Positions 12,764 to 24,428 of a stretch of 64,000 nt of DNA are shown piece after piece. Under the pieces are notes generated by a model. That model was not told where the DNA came from and did no database searches. It worked only from the letters and a program-made list of their open reading frames with translations. Both the position numbers and the translations under genes were made by a program. The stretch's first letter is position 1. Every line of letters starts with the position of its first letter. Source of the DNA: Oscarella lobularis. Taxonomy: Eukaryota > Porifera > Homoscleromorpha > Homosclerophorida > Oscarellidae. The DNA lies in the NCBI RefSeq assembly GCF_947507565.1, contig NC_089194.1:1240001-1304000 (forward strand). The letters run 5' to 3'.

Positions 12764-12935
12764 GAGAAGCAATCGTCGGAATAGTCTACTGACTACACCA
12801 ACGTGGTATGAAGACGCCAAGGCGTTCTTTGTCATTAGAGCAAAACTAGACCTACTGTAGCAACATATCTACTCTTTATTTAGACCACAAACCGTTAGAT
12901 TATTATGTATAATGGCTAGTATTAAGTATTAGTCT

Positions 12936-13226
12936 TCATGCTCCGCGGCTGAGTTTTTCCGCAGACCCAAGCACGACACAACAGCGCCAACGAGTAGAAG
13001 AGCGGCCGATATGAAAAGAGGAATGATCATGTGAGTACCAGACAAGGCTCCGAACGTCAAATTTCCAGCCAACGCTCCTATCCTTCCCACGCCTTCTTGC
13101 ATACCAACAGCGCTCGACCTTGAGCAAAAGAAAATGAGAAAATTTAAAAAAGTTGAGATTTAGTTGTACCTCGAGGGAAGACCTAAGCCAAGGCGGCTGA
13201 AATAATTTACGCAGCTGCTTACCCAT
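12936..13226 (-). pseudogene. Fragment of the SVOP-like transporter
   Basis: Positions 12944-13124 copy the last exon of the transporter at 15311-17322 almost exactly (minus strand, coding SAVGMQEGVGRIGALAGN). A piece of transporter exon 4 (GKQLRKLFQPPWLRSSL, 13170-13226) follows, with exons 5 and 6 missing between them. Transporter intron sequence continues to about 13303. It cannot encode a transporter. It marks the right end of one tandem-duplication unit. Confidence 0.88.
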
Positions 13227-13304
13227 CTTAGAAATAATGAATCAGTAAATGGATTTGATAATCGTAGAGACACAGGTTTCTTGAAAGTGACGCAATTTTG
13301 CAGT

Positions 13305-13380
13305 GCTGTACTACTCTGCTGTACGTATTCCAGGCTTGGAGCAGTACTTTCTCTCCTACGCCTATTTGAAACTAAGGTTG
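13305..13380 (+). pseudogene. Second, shorter stray DHRS7 last exon
   Basis: CTGCTGTACGTATTCCAG followed by GCTTGG and AGCAGTACTTTCTCTCC repeats the DHRS7 terminal splice acceptor and part of its exon, with an internal deletion removing the middle. It sits just upstream of receptor copy 3, in the same relative position as the scar before copy 2. Confidence 0.8.
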
Positions 13381-13548
13381 TGTTTGTAGCCGTGCCTCCG
13401 CCAGTGCACTAATTTATGCACCCAAGAAAGCCCCAGAGTCATCACAGATCCGTGTTTCTATATATATATGGTATACGGCTCTGAGTCAGTTCCAATGACG
13501 TAAAAGGCATACATTGTTCCAGTAGGACTCTGGCATTGTTGAGCGATC

Positions 13549-15160
13549 ATGTTTCGAACGCCTTTGTTGCTTTGCTTTCTCGTCGTTTCTTCTCTCGATG
13601 GCGGTATCGTGATCACCAGAGAAGGCACAGCAGGTGACACCTTCACGAATCCCCTTGGCTGCGCTGCGAAGTGTCCGTCAACGGCAACGGCCGCAACAAC
13701 GCTGTCGTGCACATGCAAATGTCCTAATAAAAACACTTGGATGCAAGACACTGAAGACTGTGTTCAGGAATCGAGTATGCCTATAGACTATCTGAGTGGC
13801 CGGCCGGGGTCCCCTCTCCTCTAACTCTGAGTCTTTCAGGCTGCCTGTATTCGTTTCGCAGCAATCGCATTCTAGCCGTGGCTATTCCGTCCAGGAGAGT
13901 AGACGACAAACTCCTTCCGGGTCAAGGGCTTCTTTACAAAGGAGCGAATGCACCCAACACCGGAGGATATCTGATTACAAAATTTGAGTACCTCAAGGGC
14001 AACTCGTGGACTAATTCAAGTCAGAAAGAGCAAAACTACTTTTATTTTCAGTCCCAAGGACGGTCCCGAGGACGGTCCCGAGGACAGAAGTACATTCTGT
14101 GGGTGAGCGAAGGAATGTGAATTTTTTTTCTATTGATGCAATCTTGCACTGCAGGAGAGGATACAGCTACAAGACATCTCCAGTTACGCTGGCGCAATAA
14201 TTAGGTTCACCGTGAAACCAACAGATAATAACGTGGCACAAGAAAGCTGCTTAGAGATAAAGATTGCTGGCTCATTAACATGTAGGTTAAATCACTAGAT
14301 AAATGGCTATAAAGCAGAAGAATTTTATGACGTAGATGTTGCACCAACACTGGAGACTCGAGTTCCTGCAGTGACTACGTCTACGTCATCCGTTGAAAAG
14401 ACTACGAGCTATAGCAGCAGTACGTTCTACTCAGACGGTCCAACATCTCAAGAGGAGATGATTTCGAACGATCCTACGACGGAATACGAAGACGTGACAC
14501 CAAGCGGCGTAGACGTAGACGATGAAACAACTGATTCAACCGGAAACGAGCCTCCAAGTTCCACAAAGACAATTAGTAGTGATCTGCCCACTCTTCCTCC
14601 CACCGTACTTGAGCAAAAGGATTCTTCTGATGGTAGAACTGGTGCTATTGCAGGTGGAACAATAGGAGGCATCTTCATAGCGGCTTTTGTCGTTGCCTTG
14701 ATTGTATTTCTGTGGAGAAGGCGTAGTGGCGAATTCGTTACAGTTACAGGTACATCTGACATTTTCATTGCGTTTGCCTCTGTGTTATCCTTTTTTTCCG
14801 GGTTCAGAATCAGAGGCTGTAAATCTTCACAACCCTGCCTACTCAGGAAAAGTCAAAGGTAAAGCTCCTGAAACGGTTGTGTATCATTGTCCAGATGAAA
14901 CAGAGCAGCGTCGCGCTGATGACGTAATTTACGAAGAGATCAGTCAGGGCCCCCCAAAGGCAAATGGATGTTCATCCAACGGCGCCTGCAAAGAGCCAGT
15001 CCAAGTTCCCAATGAAGAAGGCCCTTACGAAGAGCCAGTCAAAGTTCCCAAAGAAGAAGGCCCATGTGAAGAGCCAGTCAAAGTTCTCGATGAAGGCCCA
15101 TATGAAGAACCGGTCAGCAATGCAAAGAATGCGGAGTACGAGAAGCTATCGTCGGAATAA
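13549..15160 (+). CDS. YEEI-tailed type I receptor, copy 3
   Basis: Exons 13549-13774, 13840-14102, 14155-14281, 14336-14749 and 14808-15160 give 460 residues. It is very close to copy 2, so the duplication is recent. The tail has YHCP, YEEI, YEEP, a CEEP, another YEEP and YEKL. The fourth intron (14750-14807) is 58 nt, so retaining it would shift the frame, unlike the 57-60 nt equivalents in copies 1 and 2. A short GRSRGRSRGQ insertion lies at the end of exon 2. The role as a tyrosine-signalling surface receptor is inferred from the tail. Confidence 0.8.
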
Positions 15161-15310
15161 TCTACTGACTACACCAACGTGGTATGAAGACGCCAAGGCG
15201 TTCTTTGTCATTAGAGCAGAAGCAGACCTATCACAACTGTAGCAACATATCTACTCTTTATTTAGACCACAAACCGTTAGATTATTATGTATAATGGCCA
15301 GTATTAAGTA

Positions 15311-17322
15311 TTAGTCTTCATGCTCCGCGGCTGAGTTTTTCCGCAGACCCAAGAACGACACAACAGCGCCAACGAGTAGAAGAGCGGCCGATATAAAAAG
15401 AGGAATAATCATGTGAGTGCCAGACAAGGCTCCGAACGTCAAATTTCCAGCCAACGCTCCTATCCTTCCCACGCCTTCTTGCATACCAACAGCGCTCGAT
15501 CTTCAATAGAAAAAATAGAGAAAATTCAAAACGTCGAGACATAGTCGTACCTCAGAAGTGTCGGAAAAAGCTCGACGCTGAGGACGTCAATAGCCGACCA
15601 ACCCCCGTTGCTTACCGAGCCAATCAGGCACGACGTAAGCAAGGGACCGTATGCCTTGGTCGACATCAACGTAAAGGTAATTACAAAAGCGGCAGTCAGA
15701 AACAGAGAAATAACTAAGATGAGTCAAAAATAAAATAATTGTTTTTTCCCTAGTGTAATTATACCCAGAAGCATTTTGCTGCCTATTTTTGCTATAATCC
15801 ATATAGAAAAGATTTGAGCCGGCACGGTTGCCGTTCGAGATACGAACGCCTGAAAGTAAATATTGTCCAATATTGTTGAAGCGTTTGAGCAATTTGCGCC
15901 GGGAATCGTGCAGCTCGGCTCGTTTCGCTTCTTGATAAGATAAAAATATTCAGGCATCCACATAGTAAAACCGTAGTAGCTACGAGAGTAGGGAGGAGAC
16001 GTTGCCTTTATTAGTTCGCGCGCATTTTTCTACATTACCCAAAGGTAAACGTGAACGAGACGATGTTAAGAACGAGGGAAGACCGAAGCCAAGGCGGCCG
16101 AAATAATTCACGTAGCTGCTTACCCATCTTAGAAATAATGAATCAGTAAATGGGTTTGATATTCATATAGACAATTGTACCAGCAAAAAGGTATCTCCAA
16201 AGTGACGCAATTTTGCAGCGAAATTCGAGGGCGAAGCACTTTTTACCGCCGTAGCTTGAACGTCCAAATCAATGTCGTCACTCTATGACAACCTTTTAGA
16301 CTAGGAGTTACATAACGTATACAATTTCTCACGTGTTTAGCAAAGAGTTCCATAAAGCCATGCGTATTGACTCTTTTAACGAGCGAAAGAATTCGCTTTG
16401 TCTCGTCGATTTGTCCTCTCTAAAAAAATTGATTTACTAACTGTCGTACTGCAAGCCACTTTCGTATGCGTACTTCAAATAAAAGCCTAGGACTCCTTGG
16501 TATGAACCAGACGGGTACAGAGAAGGCAAAAGCCACAAACGAGCATATAACTATATATATGCGCCAGCTTGCAACGTCCGAGCCAAAGGCTTTGTAGTGA
16601 TCGTTTGGAATTGTTAGCCAAGCTAATCCTGCTGCAACTAAAGCTCCAACTAGCCAAGAGAGAGACAGAGCTGCGATCCAAGGGGGACGACGTTCTTCCG
16701 CGAGAAAATCGCCCAAGTAGGCAAAGATGATTGCCATTGAGCCGCCCACGCTAAAAAAAGGAGTAATAGTTTATTGAGTAAATGTAAACGCCTTGACACT
16801 ACCGGTCGACCAATCAGCGAGCTATAGAATCGGTCATGTGACTCACCCAGCTCCGAGAAAAAAGCGAAAGGCTATCATCCACTCTCCCGAAGGCGCCAGC
16901 GCCGTCAGAAAGCAAAAGGCGATGCCCAACGACAGCGAAAGAATTGTTATGTGCTTTCGCGACGTCGCATCGGCCATCGTTCCCCAGAAAAGATCTCCAA
17001 TGAGGAGGCCAGCGAATGCGATTCCCGTGAGGAGACCCTTTTGGTAGCCGGTCAGCCCAAAGCTTTCTTGGTCCGTCAAAGACGGAATGACGTAGGCAAT
17101 GTACGAGACGACGATCGCGTTCGCCGCGTTCGCCGATCCGCACGCGAGTAGGAGAAACACTTGCAGTCTGCCGTGGCCAGCTTGGCGTAGAGCATCGTCA
17201 AACGTCGCTTGGCTTTCTCTTTCGTCGCTCGGAACGAGCAGACCCGATTCTTCGTCTCCTGATTCTGTTTTGCAAACTTCCATCGTTGTCACGTGACGCC
17301 TGTGCAAATGCAAGAGTGCCAT
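15311..17322 (-). CDS. SVOP/SV2-like major facilitator transporter
   Basis: Minus-strand exons 16847-17322, 16438-16750, 16333-16419, 16039-16127, 15765-15979, 15551-15713 and 15311-15500 join in frame to about 510 residues (497 if the ATG at 17283 is used). Twelve hydrophobic segments are expected. Family marks include the first-half loop GDLFWGTMADATSRK, the ESPR-like IPRSPRLLFE after segment six, then RGQIDETKRIL in the central loop, and ELFPTLLRSSAVGMQEGVGRIG in the second half. This is the organic-ion transporter branch that includes SVOP and SV2. The substrate is unknown. The gene is convergent with receptor copy 3, about 150 bp away, and a fragment of it was copied to 12936. Confidence 0.85.
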
Positions 17323-17432
17323 TTGAGACAATGGTCCTTTTTAGTAGTTGCTGTCTATACTACTACCACCAAACATGTGACGTGAGACAAAACGAGAAAA
17401 CAAAGCAAAAGAAAAGAAAAGAATGCTTCTTG

Positions 17433-20400
17433 TCATTCAACTGAGATGACGACGTTGTAATAGGCCCCAGAGTGATAGGATGCGTCAACTGAATTAATTT
17501 CGATTTCAATTTGATGCTCTCCAGGTTCTAGTGATAGGCTAACGGGAGATGTTTGTTCCGAAGTAGGACGTCCCATTGCACAACCTTGAGAATTGTTAAC
17601 TGATTCCGCTAGTATAGCTATTTGGTTGTTAACTTTGACAGTCAACTTTTCAAAACTGCTTGATTGGTGTTCAACGAGTCCAGTCCAAGATATGCCCAGT
17701 TTTGACGATTTTGTAAGACTTATCTGTCCGCGGGCCGTACCAGTTTGAATATTATCGTTTTGTCCGCCACAGTTTAGAGAATTTTCAAAGTGAAACGACA
17801 AATCCGTGCCCGTTGCGTCGACTGACCAAGGACTATTTGGAACACTTTCAGGATCGCTATACTGCCTATTGTTATGTCCTGTCATTCCAGAATCGGTAAA
17901 CTCCCACGTGGCAAACTTCTCTGAATAGTCTAATAAACAAAATGAACGTTGAATGAAATAAATGCATGCTGTGCAATTATGCACCTGTTATGACGGTCAA
18001 TTCAATGCGCGCAATCACTGTAGTTGGCTCGCAGCACACAGGCTGAACGTCGTCTTCTAAAGTGACGTCGACTTCGAGTGAATAGGTAGTCTGGTCTAAA
18101 ACTCTTCCCGTTCTTATCAGTTCCTCCGCTTCTGTGTCTATAAAAAAGTAGCCTGAAGGTTCTTCTAGTGCTAGTTTGTAGTTTCTCTCTGCATAATCAA
18201 ACCGCTGTCTAATGCACGAAGGAGAAGCAAACTTGACAGCAGATGCTAAATTAACGACGGCTGGGTTCGACTGAGCAGAAATTGTTTTTCTTATGGTCAA
18301 TGAACCACTGGATTGACCGTTCACACAAGAGCAATCACACATTAGAGTCACCACCTTACAGCTTGTAGATGGAGCAGCAGTTGATGTCGACCAATCACTT
18401 GTTCCCGGACAGACTGCAGCATTTTCACCTCCTCTTATCTGCCGAGGTCTAGGGTAGAAGCTCTTATCGCCTCCGAAAGATTTAATTTGTGCAAGTCCGT
18501 TTCGTTTGAAGTTGAAACATATTCGACCCTGGCTGTTCGTTTTTCCGCTGACGGAGTACAAAAAGCTTCTAGGAAGGCCTGAAAGGTGAACAGTCACATC
18601 GGACACTGGCTCCTCGTTCTGGTATTTAGCAATGACTTGTACGCAAGATTTATCTGTCCATGGTGCATCTGCATTCCACCACGTGAAGTGCGACGCATTG
18701 TAAACCCACTTCTTTAGGCCCTCTTCGTTTTCCTCGACAATTCCGTACCCTTCTTGAATCCATACGCCACTCTCTTCGTCAAAATACCAGGCCGGTATTG
18801 TTTCGCCTGCGGAAACGTTTAGTTCAGGGTTGAGCGGAATCGTTAGCTCTACTGGTGATAGAAGTTTGACGTCTTCCTTTGTTTGTGAGTTCCTTATTGA
18901 CACTTCCGCCAATCCGTAGCTGTTGAGATTTACTCTATCGCCACCTTGCTCGCTACTGTTGTCAATTGCAATTAGCTGCGGAACTCCAGCAAGCGAAACA
19001 GCTGGATCTACGCCTGTCAATGTAATTTCTATTTCAGCACCATCTGAAGTATTTAGAGAGCCGGAGGGAATAGATATCATAACATCAGCGGAATGGTTCT
19101 GAGTAGAATTTCCTTCAAATTGGTTTGTATTGGCGTGTATGATTGTCCTGTTTTGTTCCATGTTGTATCGGAATTTCACTGCTTTTGCCTTTTTTCTGAG
19201 ATAGATGATCACGTTGGAGCCTGTAAAGAAAAGAGGTACCGTAGATTGGTCGAGAGTAGTCTCAGTCATGTACCATTTTCTATGGACGATTTATAAAGCA
19301 AAGACGACGGTAGATATTCCTCTGCTGATGCTGCAATAACAATGCTACTATTATATGGATAGGTGACGTTAACCGTTTCGAAAAACGATCCTTTGTAGTA
19401 ATTGCTTGTTCCATTCTCAGTGACAAGATGAACGCGAATAGTTGAATTGGCAATTAATTCGTCCGTTTGAGCATCAGCAACTTGGATTGACACATAATCT
19501 TCTACCACTAGAGAAAGAAAGAATAAAGATTATCCTATGTGTAGCATGCAGACTCAGAAGTTACTTTGTCTGCGGCAAATAATTCCGTCTCCCTGAAGAT
19601 CCTTTGGGCATTCTCCACAGGCATAACTATCCCCTTTCTCATGGCAATCAACCCCAGGAAAGCAAGGAGACAAGGCGCATCCTCTTTCTATAGGTAGAAC
19701 TTCCCTTTCAGGGAAATGCATGCGCCGAGGTTTGCCTCACCTTTATCGCATTGCTGTCCAGTGAAACCTTCTCTACAAAGGCAGCAAAAGTTTATTGCAT
19801 TTGAGCTCACGAGGCAGTCTTCGGAATCACTACTTAAGCATGTTCCATTGTTATAGCAAGGATTTGGCAAGCAGGGATCTAGAGTGATAGAATCTAGTTT
19901 CAGATCGGTGGCCACACGGTAAAAATACTTATGCATTGTGGAGTAGATCCACTCCATTGACCATTGCTTTGGCATACGCGCATAGAAGAACCCTCAAGAA
20001 CTAGACCGTCGTGACAATGGTAAGTTCCTGTAGATCGGAACACTGTTTCTTGTCCAATCAAGTCCGCATTCTTGATTTCCGGTAACGGCTCGCAGGTAAT
20101 TTCTGCAATGAAGTCATAATCAGAGATAATCAGGGAGACTATGTTAGGTACGTTTGCAAATTGGTGTTTCTCCAGTCCATTCTCTGTTTTCTCCGCATTT
20201 TCTGATTGCAGTGCCCTCCAACACGTAGCCGTCCTTGCAGACAATGCTGTATGTGGCACCTATATCTAAGCTTCCATTAGCTGATACGATGCCGTTTTCG
20301 ACCGCAGGGTAAACTGAGCACAATGACTTAAATCCTAAGACAACTTAGGAGAAACTGTTATAAAGAGGTAAATGGAGCCGCACCGTCAAGTCCAAGGCTA

Positions 20401-20838
20401 TTTAGAAATGCTGCTAAACTAGTCACATTGCTTTCTTGAAAGAATTCTTTCTCGAGTCTCTGTCCGCATAGCTTATCAATGTATCTGTACAGGACAATGA
20501 AAGCTTTGTGAAACTCTTCTCTTGACCACTGGCCGTCTTTTGGGTTTTTGTCGCTAAAAGAGAAAAACCATCTTGCGGACCCTATATCTGAAGCCTTTGA
20601 GTCGCTAGTTCCACTGAGAAATATTTCATGGAGACGAGAAAACCAACGAATAGAGCGCATGAGAAATGCAGAGTATATTGTATCATCGCAGACGTCTTGA
20701 CTAGCTGGAGCTACGAAAAAACGTCATGATGAATAAAGAAAATTTTCGCCGCGCAACTGCTCTGGTACCTCCTCCCTCAGCAAACTTGGCGAGGCAGCCA
20801 GCAATGAGGCAAACATATAGCCAGCCTACCACGAACAT
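17433..20838 (-). CDS. Secreted CCP-EGF-FAM171-like protein
   Basis: Nine exons (20769-20838, 20384-20710, 20152-20334, 19929-20102, 19741-19878, 19565-19687, 19274-19507, 17985-19220, 17433-17929), all joining in phase 1, give 993 residues. The signal peptide is MFVVGWLYVCLIAGCLA. Residues 24-132 are an unrecognised helical region with an EF-hand-like DKNPKDGQWSREEF. Two CCP/sushi domains (133-251) and two EGF-like domains (252-338) follow. Then comes a FAM171-ectodomain-like region with IVIAASAEEYLPSS and IPAWYFDEESGVWIQEG. A second Gly/Ser-turn beta domain and a C-terminal beta domain complete it. There is no membrane helix, whereas FAM171 proteins are membrane-anchored. CILP-like matrix proteins are an alternative comparison. 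Its role as an extracellular matrix or recognition protein is inferred. Confidence 0.82.
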
Positions 20839-21220
20839 TGGTACGATGTTGGTCCAATGTCTCAATAGCTTTCACTGGGCAAAAAGGCAACTTGACTGTC
20901 AGTTTATAAAGCAAATGCATAAATTAATAGGCCAGGCGTATCCGGAACACGGAATTGCGTTCAGTCTATGCCAGTCTCTAAACTTGTCTAACTTCACTAA
21001 ACAGACGCAGAACCGGAAGACGAGTCTGGTTTTGAAAAAACGGAACTAAAGTCTAGTCTGTAGTAAAGAGCACCAGTCTAAAAGAGCAGGTTAGTCAGAG
21101 GGATCAACGCAATCAATCGCAAAATTATTGACAGTCACTCAATCCATCCACCCATCCATTCCTCAGTCGCCTGTCAATCCATCAATCGCACACCGTAGCG
21201 TGCTTTAGAATCTCCCTGCG
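20839..21220. other. Intergenic region, divergent genes
   Basis: No gene was seen. This 380-bp stretch lies between the start of the minus-strand FAM171-like gene and the GATAD1 start, so it must hold both promoters. It contains a short degenerate run of CAATCCATC-type repeats near 21130-21190. Confidence 0.6.
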
Positions 21221-21964
21221 ATGTCGTCTTCGTCGCCGACAGGCCGTGCCGTTCGCTGCTGCGTTTGCTCGGCGAGCGACTCGCTGCTATGGCGACGTCG
21301 AGACGACGGCGACGTCGTCTGCAACGCCTGCTTCAAGCAGAACGACGGCAGCGGCCCCAAAAAGGGCTCGTACCGCGGCGGCGGAGGAAGCGGGGAGCGT
21401 CGTCATTCGAAGAGAACGGCCAGCGTTTCAGATAAGACGCGATCGCGACAGCAATTGCATCAGGGACGACACACGACGAGCAAAACTTCGGTAGCCTATT
21501 TCCCCCCTCCAAATATTGATTCAGATCAATAAACAATTTAAAAATTTTCAGAAGCCTTTCAAGTCGCCCTCAGCTCGATCCACTATATGTTCTGGAGAGG
21601 CTGTATTTCATAGGGTCTGTCAGCACACATATTAAAGTGTATTTATTTCTTTTAATTATTATATAGGGTGTGCGTTTTAAAATTGGCGATGTCGTCTCTT
21701 TGCTTGGCACGGACGGTCGCGTCTATTACGGTCAGCTGCGGGGATTCGTTCAGGATCAATACGGTCAGAAAATGGGAGCCATTACGTGGCTCCTGCCTCG
21801 TTCAGCCAATCCGACGCACTTTGATCCTGAGGAGTTTATCATTGGTAGGACTGGCAATCTTTTTCACTTTCCTTATTAAATGTTGGTGCTGCACAGGCCC
21901 TGAAGAAGAAACCTTGTGGTCGCTGGACTACGTAGACTTTGTTATGGCCGCTTATTCTAAATGA
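21221..21964 (+). CDS. GATAD1: GATA zinc finger domain protein 1
   Basis: Exons 21221-21490, 21552-21614, 21667-21844 and 21897-21964 give 192 residues. The N-terminus holds one GATA-type finger (CCVCSASDSLLW, then CNACF; Cys-x2-Cys-x17-Cys-x2-Cys). A Gly/Ser/Arg-rich linker leads to the conserved GATAD1 region: RFKIGDVVSLLGTDGRVYYG, GFVQDQYGQK, TWLLP and FDPEEFIIG. GATAD1 is a nuclear histone-H3K4me3-associated factor. The protein is shorter than the vertebrate form because the linker and tail are reduced. Start and exon joins are well supported. Confidence 0.92.
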
Positions 21965-22142
21965 GTGAGATTATTAGTGTAAATACGCCTAGAAATAAAT
22001 GGTTAGCTTTGCACGAGCGCTTCTTTCAATGGCTACTAATATTTATTCGTCTTCTAGAGTACAGGTAAACGCGTCGCAAGTTCATTTTTCGCTCTACAAC
22101 TGAAGTACGGGGGTATGTCACAAAGGGAAAATGTTTTATTGT

Positions 22143-23074
22143 CTAAGGCTTTTGAAGCAGCTTTTCGAAAGTGCTAACGAGAAGCTCTTGTTTCCACAGC
22201 GGATAGTCCTGATCGTCTATCTCGGTATCCTTCTCCGATTGGGAGTCGGCCATGGGAACGTAGTTGGACATGAGCAAGGGTTCCTTGGTGATGAGCAAAG
22301 GCGACGAAAAACCATTTTTCACCACTTTGTTCAGCTTCGATTTCTGCTTTTCTCCCTTATCCTTCTTGCGACGCAACAGGTCCTCTCGCGTCGCAACAAC
22401 GCATACTAATAAGAACAACAAAAAAACGAATTTAAAATTACACTACTGCATATCGAAAATGTATTCCTTGTCCCACCTTTCTTGCTAAATTTCATTACCG
22501 CTTCGTCGACCGCTTTCAGATAGTTTTTCGGCGGAAGAAACATTGCGTCGACGACGACGATGACGGTGTTCGGCTCTAGTCTCTTCTCGTTCTTGACTTT
22601 CGCTGCTTCGAGAAGTCGCACCGCTTCTTCCCGCAGTCGCTCCTCCTCCTCCGGCGTCTCGGCGCGATTTTGCTTTCTCAGGCTCTCGATGATCCGATGT
22701 AGGTCCGTTTCGGGTCGTATCGTGCCGCTGAGAAGAGCGTCGAGCAGAACGCCGAAGTTCACTTTTCCGCCGTCCGGAACGACTTCGGGGACTCTAGAAA
22801 CTATGAAGCCGCACGTGTCGACGAAGGTCAACGCGACGCCGTCCGCTCTCTGGCACACGTATTTTCCCAGTGTTTTCGTCACCGTTTGATGACCGAATCG
22901 CGCTTCGGCGATCTGCTGATATTTTCCCGTTATCATGCTGAAGAACGAGTTGATCAGAGTCGACTTCCCAGCGCCCGTATCTCCGACGAGAAGGATCGTT
23001 TGACCGTGGCATAGATCGAGGAGTTTCTGGCGGAGACTCCTGTCGATTTTGAGTTCGCCGAACGGCTCGCCCAT
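22143..23074 (-). CDS. IFI44-like cytosolic GTPase
   Basis: Exons 22477-23074 and 22143-22405 give 286 residues. The P-loop GDTGAGKST (31-39) follows TILLV. DTCGF is the G3 motif, VIVVVDAMF a core strand, and VCVVATREDLL a TxxD-like G4. The layout (a short helix before the P-loop, LLDALLSGTI after G3) resembles interferon-induced protein 44 and its relatives, which carry a dynamin-like G domain. There is no signal peptide or membrane helix. It starts 138 bp from, and divergent to, small gene X1, so the two probably share a promoter. AIG1/GIMAP is a less likely alternative. Confidence 0.72.
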
Positions 23075-23212
23075 GCTTCGAAGTGGGGCTCGGAACTGCT
23101 CGGAATGCGGCGTTGTTATGTCTTCAGAGGATCCGTCCTTATTTGGTTAGGGGATTGGTATGTCCGCTGTTGCGCGCGAGACAACCGTTTATTTTCAGAT
23201 CGACGCTACGGA

Positions 23213-24178
23213 ATGAGCGCTGGCGTTCGGATTCTACTCGTCTGCGACTACGAGGACGACGCGGAGGAGATCGAGGAGAATTTACGCGAGATCGTTTCGA
23301 ACGGTCACGACGTCGACGTCGATCACGTCACTCGCGACGATTTCTTCTCTTGGGACATTTCTTCGAATTTGCCGAGCGCTTACGTATTTGCCCTGCCGAG
23401 ACGATCGCGCGTCATCATCTACGACGGGAACGACACGTCGAATAGTCTCTACGCGGAAGTCAATATGGCCGTAAAGTATGGCGGCGGCACGAAGGGAAGT
23501 TAGTACATACGTAATTGCTAGATGTACTAGGCCTTATGTAAGCTTCTTTAAGTTTTTATCTGCGTTTACAACTGGGGCGATGAGATAAAAGACGATTGCG
23601 TTCATCACGAGGACGTCGAAGTCTGGAAGAGCGGAGCGCAAATCGAATTGGAAAAATTCGCCGATGTCCTTTTTACGCTCGAGGATTTGTCGTTTAATTC
23701 TCAGCAAGAGACTCTGCTGCGCAACACCATTAGGCCATCTCGTTTTCCATCTCCTTCTTCGTCTCACTCTCCGCCTCCTTCTCCTCCTCCTTCTCCGCCT
23801 CCTTCTCCTCCTCCTTCTCCGCCTCCTTCTCCTGTCCATTCAAGCAATCGTATTGAGGTTGAGGCAGTGGTTATGCAACCTGACTTGGCCCTTGAAGCTG
23901 GGTTTGACTCAGAAGAGTTCATGTGTGGACTTGAAGACGCTGCATCATTACAAAATAGAGCTGAAACTGACGGCAACGCTGAAATATCAGAAGATACAGT
24001 TGAAGCTAGCAGTGGAGTTGTAGTTGCAGTTGAAGAATTAGAGGAAGTCGAATTAGATAAAGCTCCTCGCGGTAAATTTGTAGCTGAAACTGCTACTACC
24101 GGAATTGAACTTAATCTTAGTCTTAGGAGGAGAAATTCAAGAGCAAGAGATGCGTTCCTTAGGTGCTCATTAATGTAG
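23213..24178 (+). CDS. Small family X member 1 (unrecognised)
   Basis: Exons 23213-23498 (GTTAGT donor) and 23553-24178 give 303 residues. The first part looks like an alpha/beta Rossmann-type fold: strand RILLVCDY, helix DDAEEIEENLREIV, strand SRVIIYDG, helix SLYAEVNMAV, strand GIFICVYNW. Then LEDLSFNSQQETLLRN leads to a proline-serine run (PPPSPPPS repeats, 23770-23835) and an acidic tail. It is clearly homologous to X2 at 24429 in both exons, including intron position and phase. The function is not known. Its divergent pairing with the IFI44-like GTPase is the only functional hint. Confidence 0.65.
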
Positions 24179-24428
24179 AAATAGATTTTCTTGCAGGAGC
24201 AAGTTGAAAAGAACTTATCCAGCGCACGTTACGCTTGTGCACGGTCTTGCATGAGCTACCCGCCGCGATGATGCGACTGGCGTGTGTTTGTCTATACATA
24301 CATGTTAGAAACTACTGTGCAACAATTTTAAAACCGCGCGATTAAAGTACATATCGCTGAGGCACGTGCAACACGTGACGCACAGGACGTCGTCCGTCGT
24401 GTGATTTGCGCATGTGTCCTCACACATC
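24179..24428. other. Intergenic DNA between X1 and X2
   Basis: About 250 bp with no gene seen. It should contain the X2 promoter; a CACGTG-type E-box (GGCACGTGCAACACGTGACG) lies at 24361-24380. Confidence 0.45.

Noticed and set aside
23534-23839. Minus-strand poly-arginine frame
   Set aside because: It is the antisense of the proline-serine run in gene X1.
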